Below are positions 21,764-30,410 of a stretch of 34,595 nt of DNA, in pieces (within the stretch, counting starts at the first letter, position 1; every line of letters begins with the position of its first letter). The translations under genes and the position numbers were made by a program. The stretch is taken from positions 1 to 34,595 of the forward strand of contig DASPRM010000091.1 of assembly GCA_035624455.1 (NCBI GenBank), given 5' to 3'. Origin of the DNA: Terriglobales bacterium. Its GTDB lineage: Bacteria; Acidobacteriota; Terriglobia; Terriglobales; Acidobacteriaceae. The notes under the pieces were generated by a model that had not been told where the DNA came from, searched no databases, and worked only from the letters and a program-made list of their open reading frames with translations.

Positions 21764-22483
21764 TTATTTCCGGTCCTGCTTCCGCATCCAGTCCAGGAAC
21801 ATTTCTTCGATGGGCTTGTCGTTAGCGCGCCGGAAGTGGCGCATGCTGCGGCCGCTTACCAATTGACAGATCTCTTCGGCGAGATTCTTAGCATGGTCGC
21901 CGGCACGCTCCAGCGTCTGCACCATAAACACCAGATGGAAGCCTTCCCGCCTCGGCTGATTGTCGGGATTTTCGATATGCCGGACAAACATCAGATTGCG
22001 TACCCGGTCCAGTTCGGCATCGGATCGCAAAATCTGTAACGTACGCTTCAAATCACGCTTCGAGAATGCTTCTTCCACATCGCTGAGCATGCGATGCAGG
22101 ATGGTTGCCATGGTCGTAAGATCCTTCACGTCCTGATCGCTCACCCGCGGCAGGATGGCGATCGCGCGATTGGCGAAATTCAGCAGCAGGTCGCCGATTC
22201 GCTCCAACTCGAGGATAAATTTCAAGCACGCCAGCAGTTCCCGCGCTTCCTTCTCATCCACATGTGTGATGGCTGCCGTAACTCCCTCATTGATCTCTCG
22301 ATCCAGGGTGTCAAGCTCCTCTTCGTAGCTGCGGACGGGCGTGAGCCTCTCCGGGGAACGGCTGGAAATGCCCTCGGCGGTGGCAGACGCGGCAGACTTA
22401 GCGATCTCGCAGGCACGCTGCGCCAATCGCAGCAGGCGGGAATAATCAGATTGCGGTGAGTCCAGCGCTTTGAGAGTTCCCAT
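21764..22483 (-). CDS. phoU: PhoU-type phosphate signalling regulator
   Basis: 239-residue helical protein of the PhoU family, which modulates PhoR and Pst-dependent phosphate sensing. Two PhoU repeats are recognisable, with the metal-site patterns LDREINEGVTAAI and ELERIGDLLLNFANRAI in the first, and VRNLMFVRHIENPDNQPRREGFHLVFMVQTLERAGDHAKNLAEEI in the second. The ATG at 22483 is chosen because GAGG lies 7 bases upstream; the frame also permits a TTG 54 bases earlier. It is downstream of phoR on the same strand with a 175-base gap. No pst transporter genes are in the window. Confidence 0.88.
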   Translation of the reverse strand: MGTLKALDSPQSDYSRLLRLAQRACEIAKSAASATAEGISSRSPERLTPVRSYEEELDTLDREINEGVTAAITHVDEKEARELLACLKFILELERIGDLLLNFANRAIAILPRVSDQDVKDLTTMATILHRMLSDVEEAFSKRDLKRTLQILRSDAELDRVRNLMFVRHIENPDNQPRREGFHLVFMVQTLERAGDHAKNLAEEICQLVSGRSMRHFRRANDKPIEEMFLDWMRKQDRK

Positions 22484-22658
22484 TACCCACCCTCTTCGCT
22501 CCGGAGGAAGACCCTCCAGCAGTCGGACGATCGCCAAGCACCGCTTCGAGGTGCTTACCGGAGATACAAATCTGTGCGCGAAACGATTTCTTTACGGGCG
22601 AGCCGGCTTCCTAAAGCATACGCGCTTTTCGGCCCGACTGAAAAACTACTTCTGCCCC

Positions 22659-24020
22659 TTAACCTGCTACCTCGACCGGGGCCGATGCCAAGGGTAGCGA
22701 GAAGACGAACTCCGATCCGTGATCTAGCTCACTCTCCGCGCGGACATTCCCTCCATGAACCAGAATGATGTGCTTGACGATGGCCAACCCCAGCCCGGTT
22801 CCACCCGACTCGCGCGAGCGCGCTTTGTCCACCCGGTAGAAGCGCTCGAAGAGACGGCTCAGATGCTCGGAAGCAATGCCGGGCCCGCTGTCGCGCACAT
22901 AAAACTCCAGCATATTGCCCGCTTCGCGCGCCCCAATCCAGATATGCGTGCCGGTGCCCGCATATTTGATGGCATTGTCGATCAGATTGGTGAATATCTG
23001 GTGAATGGCGTCGGGATCTGCATTCACACAACCGGCGGAATTCCGCTCGATCGCCAACTCCAGGCCCCGCGCTCGTGCCACCTCCTGGAAGTTCTGTTGC
23101 GCATCCTGCAACAGGCTATCGGCCGAAACCGGACGAAACTTAAAGCTCTGCTCGCCTGATTCCACGCGTGCCAGAACCAGCAAATCCTCGGTCAGGCGCG
23201 TCATGCGGGCGGCGTTCTTACGGATAATCTCGAGGAACTCGCGGGTTACCGCGGCGTCGCTGGGTGGTGAGTCGAGCAGAGTTTCTGCATAGCCCTGGAT
23301 GGACGTGAGCGGAGTTCGCAGCTCATGCGACACATTGGCAATAAAATCGCGCCGCGTCTTCTCCACCCGTTCGATATCCGTCAGATCGTGCAGTACGGCC
23401 ACCGCTCCGCCTCCCGGCATGGGAGCTGCTGTGACCTTAAAGGCGCGGCCCACTGCTGTCCATGACACACGTGCTGCCTGCACGGCGTGTGATTTGGCGG
23501 CAGAATCCACTGCCCGCAGAAAATCAGGATCCCGGATGGTTTCCGCCAGAGGCGCATCCAGACGAACGCCGCTGGGAATTAGCTTGATCATGCGCTCATT
23601 CGCCCATAGGACACGACTGTCCGCGGCAACGGCAATCACCGCCTCCTGCATGCTGTTCAGCAGGGTTTCCAATTCCTTGCGGCTGGTCTCCAGTTCTTCG
23701 AAGCCGCGCTCCAGTCGCCGCGCCGTTTTGTCGAGGAAGGCTGCCACGGTTGCAATCTCGTCGCTTGAACGCTGGTCGATACGGGCGGATAAATCGCCAG
23801 CGGCTACTCTCTGGGCAAAATCTACGATCGACTGCAGTCTGCTGCTGATGGAATGCGCCGCGAAGGTGGCAATGAGCACACCTACTAGCAATCCCAGCCC
23901 CCCACCAATGAGCAGGAAGTGTTCTCTGCCTCGGCGCGCGGCAAAATCAAAAGCAATGGTGGTGATAACGATCACCAGAACGAACAACACCAGCAGCTTG
24001 AAAAAAATTCGGCTTCTCAC
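22659..24020 (-). CDS. phoR: Sensor histidine kinase PhoR
   Basis: 453-residue membrane kinase. Two transmembrane helices (residues about 6-26 and 35-55) flank a very short periplasmic loop. Then come a HAMP-like linker (AAGDLSARIDQRSSDEIA), a PAS domain (LLNSMQEAVIAVAADSRVLWAN), a HisKA domain with phospho-acceptor H232 (FIANVSHELRTPLTSIQGY) and a HATPase domain (NLIDNAIKYAG, the G1 box DSGPGI and GGTGLGLAIVKHI). The missing sensor domain fits PhoR, which reads phosphate through Pst/PhoU rather than directly. The start is a GTG overlapping the phoB stop as GTGA, so the two are translationally coupled. Confidence 0.92.
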   Translation of the reverse strand: MRSRIFFKLLVLFVLVIVITTIAFDFAARRGREHFLLIGGGLGLLVGVLIATFAAHSISSRLQSIVDFAQRVAAGDLSARIDQRSSDEIATVAAFLDKTARRLERGFEELETSRKELETLLNSMQEAVIAVAADSRVLWANERMIKLIPSGVRLDAPLAETIRDPDFLRAVDSAAKSHAVQAARVSWTAVGRAFKVTAAPMPGGGAVAVLHDLTDIERVEKTRRDFIANVSHELRTPLTSIQGYAETLLDSPPSDAAVTREFLEIIRKNAARMTRLTEDLLVLARVESGEQSFKFRPVSADSLLQDAQQNFQEVARARGLELAIERNSAGCVNADPDAIHQIFTNLIDNAIKYAGTGTHIWIGAREAGNMLEFYVRDSGPGIASEHLSRLFERFYRVDKARSRESGGTGLGLAIVKHIILVHGGNVRAESELDHGSEFVFSLPLASAPVEVAG

Positions 24021-24709
24021 CTGGGAGCCTCAAACCGGTACCCGGCCCCGCGCACCGTCTTCAGCAGACGCGGATTCTCCGGATCCCGCTCGATCTTCTC
24101 CCGAATGCGGCGCACATAGACGTCCACCGAGCGGGGAGTTACAAATTGCGTGTCCCGCCAAACCGCATCCAGCAACTGATCGCGCGTGAACACTCGCCCG
24201 GGATGCCGCGCCAGATAATCGAGCAGACGGAATTCCGTTGCCGTCGTGGGAACCTTCTTCCCACGCACGCTCAAAGTCATCGCCCCGGTGTCGATCTCGA
24301 TATCACCCGCCTTCAGCAGCGCCGGAGCCAGGGGCCGCTCGAAGCGGCGCAGCACGGCCTTGACCCGCGCCACCAGTTCGCGTGGACTGAAGGGCTTAGT
24401 GATGTAATCGTCCGCTCCCAATTCCAGCCCGACGATGCGATCCGCCTCCGAGCTGCGCGCCGTAAGAAAGATAACCGGAATAGGGGCCAGGGTGGCTGTT
24501 TGCCGAATCTTACGGCAAAGATCCAGGCCGTCGCCGGCAGGAATCATAATGTCTAGAAGGAACAGCGCGGGCGGCTGCTTCTCTGCGTCATTCAGCACGC
24601 CTGCAGCCGTGGGAAAAGCTCGGACTGCATAGCCGGCTGCCTCCAGATGATGGCGCACCAGCCGGGAGATATCCAGGTCGTCTTCCACCAGATAGATCAT
24701 TCGCCGCAA
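24017..24709 (-). CDS. phoB: Response regulator PhoB (OmpR family)
   Basis: 230-residue two-component regulator. The receiver domain has the acidic pocket E9, D10 and D11, phospho-acceptor D53 (LFLLDIMIP), the TARSS switch threonine and the DDYITKPF lysine. The C-terminal winged helix is of OmpR type (EFRLLDYLARHPGRVFTRDQLLDAVW, then RSVDVYVRRIREKIE). The start is uncertain: TTG at 24709 has AGG 6 bases upstream and gives the usual few residues before the first strand, while ATG at 24700 is the alternative. It is first gene of the phoB-phoR-phoU operon. Confidence 0.92.
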   Translation of the reverse strand: MRRMIYLVEDDLDISRLVRHHLEAAGYAVRAFPTAAGVLNDAEKQPPALFLLDIMIPAGDGLDLCRKIRQTATLAPIPVIFLTARSSEADRIVGLELGADDYITKPFSPRELVARVKAVLRRFERPLAPALLKAGDIEIDTGAMTLSVRGKKVPTTATEFRLLDYLARHPGRVFTRDQLLDAVWRDTQFVTPRSVDVYVRRIREKIERDPENPRLLKTVRGAGYRFEAPR

Positions 24710-24782
24710 GATTAACCTACACCACCCATTGGAGGCTATCTTATTGAGAAGATGGAGCCTAAACAGCCCTCAGGACCGAAAA

Positions 24783-24800
24783 TTTTCATCAAACTGTAAC
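24783..24800 (+). promoter_or_regulatory. PHO-box-like site between phoB and ada
   Basis: TTTTCAT-CAAA-CTGTAAC follows the PHO-box plan of two 7-base direct repeats (CTGTCAT/CTGTAAC) separated by four A/T-rich bases. The second half is near-perfect and the first matches 5 of 7. It lies 74 bases before the phoB start and 71 before the ada start, so either or both could be controlled. Confidence 0.55.
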
Positions 24801-24859
24801 AATTTTTTGACCGCAAACCGCGGATAGCGGCCTCCCTCCACTGGCGCTAACTTAACTTT

Positions 24860-24868
24860 GGAGGTGAT
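24860..24868 (+). promoter_or_regulatory. Near-perfect ribosome-binding site deciding a TTG start
   Basis: GGAGGTGAT is complementary to nine bases at the 3' end of 16S rRNA and is two bases from TTG at 24871. It supports that rare start for ada over the ATG four codons later. Confidence 0.8.
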
Positions 24869-24870
24869 AC

Positions 24871-25968
24871 TTGATTAACGCAATGATTCCGGCCCCGACC
24901 AACGAATTCTGGAAGGCCGTGCTCGCCCGCGATCGCCGCTTCGATCGCATCTTTGTGTACGGCGTCGGGTCGACAGGAGTTTACTGCCGGCCCTCCTGCC
25001 CATCGCGGCGGCCGCGCCCTGAAAAAGTCGAATTCTTTGACGGACCGGATGCCGCCGAGCGCTCCGGCTTCCGTGCCTGCCAGCGTTGCCATCCGCGCGA
25101 TGTTAACCGCAGCGATCCCAAGGCACAGCTTGTGCAGAACCTCTGCGGTCTGATCGACCGCCACATCGACGAACCGCTAAGCTTGCAACTTCTCGCCGAT
25201 CAGGCCAAGCTCAGCCCATTTCATCTGCAGAAGACCTTCAAGCAGGTACTGGGCATCTCCCCGCGCGAGTACGCAGATGCTCGCCGCCTGCTGCTGCTGA
25301 AATCGAAGCTGAAGAACGGCGGCGATGTCACCACCGCTGTATACGACGCCGGCTATGGCTCGAGCAGTCGCGTTTATGAACGTGCGCCGTCTCATCTCGG
25401 CATGACGCCTGGTTCCTACCGGCAGGGTGCACCAGGAATTGCGATCAGCTACGCGATCACAGACTCCCCCTTGGGGCGCATGCTGGTGGCAACTACTGAT
25501 CGTGGCGTTTGCGCGGTGCGCTTCGGAGATTCGGACCGCGAACTTGAGTCCGGCTTGCGCCAGGAATTTCCCAAGGCCGACATCACAGCCGACAACCAAC
25601 GATTGCGCTCAGCCATAAGCACTCTGCTGGCGGAACTCGAAGGCAAGAATCTCGGCGGCACGAATGGGAACGCGAGCGCCCATCCTGACTTGCCTCTCGA
25701 TGTTCGCGCGACCGCATTTCAGTGGCGTGTCTGGAAGGCACTACGCGAAATTCCTCGCGGATTCACTCGCTCCTATGCCGAGATCGCGCGCGCCATCCGG
25801 CAGCCCACGGCGGTTCGGGCCGTGGCTCGCGCCTGCGCGACAAATCCGGTTGCTGTGCTGATTCCCTGTCATCGTGTGGTGCGCAGCGACGGTGAACCTG
25901 GCGGCTATCGCTGGGGAGCGGCCCGCAAACGCGCGCTATTAGAACGTGAGAAGAAAAACAAGGTCTAG
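24871..25968 (+). CDS. ada: Bifunctional Ada: alkylation-response regulator and O6-alkylguanine-DNA alkyltransferase
   Basis: 365 residues with three domains in order. An N-terminal zinc methyl-acceptor domain has four cysteines (C39, C43, C70 and C73, as YCRPSCPSR and CQRC). An AraC-type helix-turn-helix domain follows at about 90-185 (LSLQLLADQAKLSPFHLQKTFKQVLGISPREY). A C-terminal methyltransferase domain has the active-site PCHRVV (C333) and the preceding RAVARACATNP helix. In known Ada proteins, methylation of the N-terminal cysteine by methylphosphotriesters turns it into an activator. The TTG start is set by the strong ribosome-binding site. It is divergent from phoB and lies near, but not adjacent to, the mutagenic cassette. 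Confidence 0.93.
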   Translation: MINAMIPAPTNEFWKAVLARDRRFDRIFVYGVGSTGVYCRPSCPSRRPRPEKVEFFDGPDAAERSGFRACQRCHPRDVNRSDPKAQLVQNLCGLIDRHIDEPLSLQLLADQAKLSPFHLQKTFKQVLGISPREYADARRLLLLKSKLKNGGDVTTAVYDAGYGSSSRVYERAPSHLGMTPGSYRQGAPGIAISYAITDSPLGRMLVATTDRGVCAVRFGDSDRELESGLRQEFPKADITADNQRLRSAISTLLAELEGKNLGGTNGNASAHPDLPLDVRATAFQWRVWKALREIPRGFTRSYAEIARAIRQPTAVRAVARACATNPVAVLIPCHRVVRSDGEPGGYRWGAARKRALLEREKKNKV

Positions 25969-26041
25969 GTCAGCGCATGTTCTCGGCATGCATCCACCCT
26001 CTTAATTGTCACGATTGAATGTGATTGCGGTTGCGCCGGTG

Positions 26042-26083
26042 CCCAGGTTCGCGCCTTGCTTTCGGCGCTAACCTGGGTTTCTT
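26042..26083 (+). terminator. Hairpin with CCCAGGTT/AACCTGGG arms, copy 2, terminator-like
   Basis: CCCAGGTT (26042-26049), inner CGCC/GGCG, AACCTGGG (26070-26077), then TTTCTT. It has the same architecture as the hairpin at 4041-4077. It lies between the convergent ada and DinB-like genes, where it could end transcription of ada. Confidence 0.6.
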
Positions 26084-26110
26084 CCAACGCCCCCAAGCCG
26101 CCGATACGGC

Positions 26111-26619
26111 TTAGCTCCCCTCATCGGCTGACGGACCGTAAATCGCCGGAACCTTTTGGTCGTTCAGCCGCAAATACACTGTCAGTTGGCCGCGATGATG
26201 CGCCATGTGATTGAGGACACCGTCGCGAACCGCGACATAGCGGGGCTGTTCGCTCATCAGCTTGCCCCCGCCAACATGCGCCACTTCGTGTTCATCAAGT
26301 GATCGTCCGTTGTCTTCTGCAGAACCTCTCGTCCCTTCTTCAGGCTGGCCTCGAACTGCTCCAGCAGCTCGCGACGAGTCTTCCATCCTTGCGGCTTGAT
26401 CTTCGAGCCACCGGGCGGCCGGATATCTAATTCATCCATATTCACGATCATGTCAAGCCATGCCGGCATGGTGGCAACGATCGTCGCCAGCGAACCCAGA
26501 GTCATTGACTTCTCATGTGGCTTCCAGTCGTTCTTGCCTTCCGGGACCTTTTCCAGGGCCTTGCGGCTGGCAACCGCCTCGCGCTCTAGTTCAGCCAGCA
26601 GCATTTCCGTGATTTTCAT
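26111..26619 (-). pseudogene. DinB-like (DUF1569/damage-inducible hydrolase-fold) gene with a frameshift
   Basis: The first part, from ATG at 26619 (with GGGAGG upstream), reads MKITEMLLAELEREAVASRK through DDHLMNTKWRMLAGAS and stops at 26257. The second part, in another frame, continues as GGKLMSEQPRYVAVRDGVLN then HMAHHRGQLTVYLRLNDQKV. Joined, they make one four-helix DinB-family protein of about 170 residues, with the conserved HMAHHRGQ metal-ligand helix in the second part. The break falls in a run of five C on the plus strand (26265-26269); one extra base there restores the frame. It could be a true mutation or a homopolymer sequencing error. Confidence 0.8.
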
Positions 26620-26808
26620 CCGCGCCCTCCCTTGACATGTGTTAGATGACGGCCCTCGAAGATAGATCCTGAGTAAAATTTCTAACCTTCCGGATTGCAT
26701 GTCTCCAATTCCGTCAGTGCACAGGCCCAAGTTAATTGTGTAAGCAACAATGGAAGCGTAAGATTCTTGTCGTCAGGCACGAAGGAAAGGAATGCAGGAG
26801 ATTGATCA

Positions 26809-27002
26809 TGGCAGAGCCGATTATCATCGCCATGATGATTCTATGCTTCTTGCTAGGAGCGCTGAGGAGCCGCCACCGCCTCGGATCTCGGCAGGAAGTT
26901 CTTCAGCTTTTCAACTCTTTTTCCTGTAGTTCCCATCGTCAGGCTTTCCATTACGCGTTTCACGCGCGTCCGCGGAATAACTATCTCAACCATAACAGTT
27001 GA
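26809..27002 (+). CDS. Possible small membrane protein
   Basis: A 64-codon frame starting ATG with AGGAG 7 bases upstream. The N-terminus (MAEPIIIAMMILCFLLGALR) would form one transmembrane helix, and the rest is Arg, Ser and His-rich without recognised family. A competing 46-codon frame lies on the other strand (26853-26993, MVEIVIPRTRVKRVMESLTM...), beginning 10 bases after the CDF transporter stop. At most one is likely real, and neither is certain. Confidence 0.25.
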
Positions 27003-27003
27003 C

Positions 27004-27969
27004 TCACACGGAACCAGGCTTGCCCGTGTAGTGTTGCTCGTGGTGGACATCGGCGTGGTCTTCGAGCGACTCCAGATGAGTGATGACTTCGGCCGGCATT
27101 CCAAGTTCTGCCGGCAGGCGTTCTTCCAAAATTGTTGCCAGGCGGTGAGCCTCGCTGACCGAGGTCCGCGACGGGAATAACAGGTGTACTTCGATAATCT
27201 GACGATAGCCGGTAGTGCGGAAACGCACGCCGTGGTACTGGATCCCAAGTTCCGAACAGATTGCGTCCAGCTTGTCGCCAATTTTGCGACCGGCTTTGGG
27301 ATCAGAGTAATCCAGCAGGCCGACCGCCGAACGCCACACCAGATGCCCTCCAGACCAGAGAATATTCACGGCAACCACAATGGCCACCAGCGGATCGAAC
27401 GGTTTCCAGAGCGTCAGCAGCACCAGCACCAACCCGCTGACTACGCCGAAGCTGGTCCAGCTGTCGGTCAGGACGTGTTTGCCATTGGCTTCGAGAATCA
27501 GCGAATTAGCGCGCCTGCCGGTCCGCAGCAGATAGTAACCGAGAGCGGCGTTCAGTATTCCTGCGATCAGCACCAGCAGGGCTCCGGCTCCTACATGTTC
27601 CAACTGCAGCCCGGCGATCCACTTCCGGATCGATTCGTAGAGAATCGCCAGCGCGGCCACGATGATCATGGCTCCTTCAAATCCCGCGGAGAAGAAGGTG
27701 ATCCGCTCGTAGCCATAGAGGAAATGATCGGACGCAGGCTTGGTGCTGAGGCGAAGGCTGAAGCTGGCAAACGCCACCGCGATCACGTGAATCACCGATT
27801 CCGCTGCATCCGAAAAGATGGCCGCGGAATGGGTCATCAGGAAAGCGGTCGTTTTGGCGATGAGCATCGCCACGCCAAAGATCAGCGAGAGACGCATGGC
27901 GAATTGCGTATCGCGCAATTCCTGCTCGCTTCTCCTCGTCGCCCTAGCCGCTATAGGCGCTGGTGCCAT
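27004..27969 (-). CDS. Cation diffusion facilitator family metal transporter
   Basis: 321-residue inner-membrane antiporter expected to export a divalent metal such as zinc, iron, cobalt or manganese. It has about six hydrophobic segments. The family's metal-site helices are visible as IFSDAAESVIHVIAVAFASF (helix 2) and HVLTDSWTSFGVVSGLVLVLL (helix 5, H-x3-D). The helix 2 motif is D-x2-E-S rather than D-x3-D, and H replaces the second carboxylate region, so metal choice is uncertain. A soluble C-terminal domain follows (VRFRTTGYRQIIEVHLLFPSRTSVSEAH), ending in a His-rich tail (DHADVHHEQHY). The ATG at 27969 has AAGG close upstream. It is divergent from the acyltransferase gene. Confidence 0.87.
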   Translation of the reverse strand: MAPAPIAARATRRSEQELRDTQFAMRLSLIFGVAMLIAKTTAFLMTHSAAIFSDAAESVIHVIAVAFASFSLRLSTKPASDHFLYGYERITFFSAGFEGAMIIVAALAILYESIRKWIAGLQLEHVGAGALLVLIAGILNAALGYYLLRTGRRANSLILEANGKHVLTDSWTSFGVVSGLVLVLLTLWKPFDPLVAIVVAVNILWSGGHLVWRSAVGLLDYSDPKAGRKIGDKLDAICSELGIQYHGVRFRTTGYRQIIEVHLLFPSRTSVSEAHRLATILEERLPAELGMPAEVITHLESLEDHADVHHEQHYTGKPGSV

Positions 27970-28159
27970 TTCCTTATCTTCGCAGATCAGAAGCTACCTA
28001 CTTAACACACGGTTTATTACAGGATGTGACGTCGCTCACGCGGCGTCGGTTGATCCGCTTCTTTCGAACTGTACAGCCCATGTGTTGGGGGTCACTGACT
28101 TCAAGCTCCATGGCGCTTAGACTCACTTAGGGATTTCCGCGTCAGCGGGAAGGCCTGCC

Positions 28160-29356
28160 GTGAACGCTACCATCGAACAACTTTCCCGGATATCCGTAGC
28201 TGCGAAATCGCCTGCTGTTCTTGCCCTCACAAAGACACGCCCACGCGAGTATGGCCTGGACTGGCTCCGGGTCATCGCCTTTGTGATTCTCATCGGTTAT
28301 CACACGGGCATGTACTTTGTCCCCTGGCCCTGGATGGTCAAGAATCCTGAGAGTTGTCACTGGCTGCAGTGGGTTATGATCTTCTTCAACCGCTGGCGCC
28401 TCCCGTTGCTGTTCTTCATCTCGGGAGCCGGCACCTGGTTCAATCTTCAACGCCGCGGCGCGGGTGAGTTTGCCTTGGAACGCGTGCGCCGATTGCTGGT
28501 GCCTCTCGGGTTCGGTGTGTTCGTCATCGTTCCGCCGCAGATTTACATCGAGCGAATCCTTGCCGGAAGGCACTATTCGTCATATTTCGATTTTTGGGGA
28601 ACAGTCTTTACGCTGGTTCCCTACCCCCAGGGCAATCTCAGTTTTCATCATCTCTGGTTCATACCCTACATCTTCAGCTACTCGCTTCTGGGATTGCCGC
28701 TCTTTGTGCTGCTCCTTTCTTCTTCAGGACGCTCCGTCGTGGACCGCCTCGCGCGGCTCTGTGAACACCGCGGATTCATTTATCTGATAAATATTCCAAT
28801 CGTTGCCGCTGCACTCATGCTGGTACCCCACTGGCCCACCACCTACAACCTCATTTCCGATTGGGCCAACTTCACCGTCTCCCTGCTCTATTTCCTGATG
28901 GGCTTTGTTGTGTGTGGCTCACAGCGCTTCCTGAACCTGGTGGAGAGCCGCCGCCGCGAATTCCTGTTTGCATCGGCCATCATGTTGATCCTGTTCTACG
29001 GCATTCGGGTCGACAACTTCTTGAGCGCGTTCTCCGCGCCTACCCGTTATTGGGTATTCACAGTCGTTGACTCTTATTTTGCCCTGACCATGATCCTCAC
29101 CCTCGTGGCATGGAGCCGCGCGAAACTCAATCGCAACACTGCCACTCTTCGTCACGCCAACACTGCGGTCTACCCCTTCTACATCGTTCACCAGACCATC
29201 ACTGTCCTGCTCGGCTACATGTGGCTGCAGTGGCACATCCCCTTTGCGGTCAAATTCCCTTTCTTATTCGCCGGGACATTTCTGGGGAGTTGGGCTATAT
29301 ACGAGACCGTTCGGCGTCATCGGGTCACCCGCATGCTCTTCGGGATGAAAAGCTGA
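28160..29356 (+). CDS. Membrane acyltransferase, OpgC/acyltransferase 3 type
   Basis: 398-residue integral membrane protein with about ten hydrophobic segments. The opening GLDWLRVIAFVILIGYHTGM is the acyltransferase 3 signature (a helix-1 Arg and a His that is the likely catalytic base). It continues RLPLLFFISGAGTWFNLQRR and HHLWFIPYIFSYSLLG, as in OpgC/MdoC-type glucan-modifying enzymes. These transfer acyl groups such as succinyl or acetyl to surface carbohydrates; the substrate here is unknown. The start is a GTG with GGAAGG about 6 bases upstream. No glycan synthesis genes are adjacent. Confidence 0.82.
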   Translation: MNATIEQLSRISVAAKSPAVLALTKTRPREYGLDWLRVIAFVILIGYHTGMYFVPWPWMVKNPESCHWLQWVMIFFNRWRLPLLFFISGAGTWFNLQRRGAGEFALERVRRLLVPLGFGVFVIVPPQIYIERILAGRHYSSYFDFWGTVFTLVPYPQGNLSFHHLWFIPYIFSYSLLGLPLFVLLLSSSGRSVVDRLARLCEHRGFIYLINIPIVAAALMLVPHWPTTYNLISDWANFTVSLLYFLMGFVVCGSQRFLNLVESRRREFLFASAIMLILFYGIRVDNFLSAFSAPTRYWVFTVVDSYFALTMILTLVAWSRAKLNRNTATLRHANTAVYPFYIVHQTITVLLGYMWLQWHIPFAVKFPFLFAGTFLGSWAIYETVRRHRVTRMLFGMKS

Positions 29357-29645
29357 TCGCGCAATCCTGAGCACAGGCCTGCAATCAGGATTGAAAACGG
29401 GTTGCCGGCTTCTCCGCACTACTTCTGCTTGGGTGGGAAATCCGTGAGCAGTTTCTGCATGCCAGGACATATCCTTCCGCTGCGATCAGTTCGGCATTAA
29501 AAAGCTCGCACCGTGTTGTCACCGCGAAACATCTCATAAAAGGAGGCTTGGCACTTGCGCAACGCACGACCTGGTAGTGCGCAAAGAGTTTGCCAGACAG
29601 GAGCCTTAATGCCCGCTTCGTCCAATCTTCCAATCGGGGTTGTGC
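29357..29645. other. 289-base intergenic region upstream of the sigma factor
   Basis: No gene or clear repeat seen. It does not contain the GGGAATA-N13-CGTGTCT signature found twice downstream, so the sigma gene may be transcribed differently from its targets. Confidence 0.5.
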
Positions 29646-30233
29646 ATGAGATGGGGGCCCGCCAACGGCCAGCAGCAACAAAGACTCGACTTTACTGAAT
29701 ATCTGGATGGCCTGTACGGTTATGCCATGGTGTTGTCGAGAAACAGTGCCGAAGCAGAGGATCTGGTTCAGGAAACGTGTCTGCGGGCGTTACGAGGCAT
29801 GGGTGGACTGCGATCCGGCGACAGCGCAAAGAGCTGGCTATTTAAGATCCTGCGCAATACTTGGCTTAACCAATTGCGTCATCGGCGTACCGCACCTGAT
29901 GTCGTCGAGTTCGATTCTGACGTGAGCAAACCCAATGAGCCCGCCGACCCGAGGCAGGACCCCCTTTCCGTTTATATCGCTGAACTTGAGCGTGGACAGG
30001 TGCGGGCTGCGATCCAGCAGCTTCCTGTGGAATTCCGCGAAATCATCATCCTGCGCGAATACGAAGAGCTCTCATATCAGGAGATTGCAGGCGTTCTCGA
30101 TTGTCCACCTGGTACAGTCATGTCGCGGTTGGCAAGAGCGCGTGCCCGGCTCCGGGAGTTGCTTCCGGCGGAATTGATGTCTCCGCAATCGGGAAAAACG
30201 GAAGCAGCCAAGGTCAGCGAGGGCGCGGCATGA
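29646..30233 (+). CDS. ECF-type RNA polymerase sigma factor
   Basis: 195-residue sigma-70 family factor with only regions 2 and 4, hence extracytoplasmic-function type. Region 2 is FTEYLDGLYGYAMVLSRNSAEAEDLVQETCLRALRGM and region 4 is LPVEFREIIILREYEELSYQEIAGVLDCPPGTVMSRLARARARLRE. There is no SnoaL-like C-terminal extension. The start is taken as ATG at 29646 with GGGG upstream; a TTG two codons earlier is possible. The next gene is a zinc-finger anti-sigma factor 177 bases downstream, an unusually wide gap for such a pair. Confidence 0.88.
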   Translation: MRWGPANGQQQQRLDFTEYLDGLYGYAMVLSRNSAEAEDLVQETCLRALRGMGGLRSGDSAKSWLFKILRNTWLNQLRHRRTAPDVVEFDSDVSKPNEPADPRQDPLSVYIAELERGQVRAAIQQLPVEFREIIILREYEELSYQEIAGVLDCPPGTVMSRLARARARLRELLPAELMSPQSGKTEAAKVSEGAA

Positions 30234-30305
30234 GATTAGGACCCACGCCGCCCTGCAGCTAGCTCTAGCGCCAGCAAAAGTACAGAAACAATTTCCTCGG
30301 GCATC

Positions 30306-30332
30306 GGGAATATTTTGTTGCGTGACGTGTCT
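30306..30332 (+). promoter_or_regulatory. ECF-type promoter candidate upstream of the anti-sigma gene
   Basis: GGGAATA at 30306-30312, 13 bases, CGTGTCT at 30326-30332. This fits the ECF plan of a GGAA-type -35 and a CGTC-like -10. An element with identical boxes and spacing is at 31354-31380. Confidence 0.65.
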
Positions 30333-30410
30333 AACCAAGGGAACAACAGATACGGGCGAAACCGCTGGTCGTTTTCCGGCGTCCGCTACCCAAGCAGGAA
30401 GAACCGCTGA

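Noticed and set aside
22484-22537. 18-residue extension of PhoU from a TTG
   Set aside because: The downstream ATG has a good GAGG site; the TTG does not.
26853-27281. 142-codon minus-strand frame overlapping the CDF transporter
   Set aside because: Most of it is a shadow of the transporter gene; only its last 46 codons are outside and are noted as a weak alternative.
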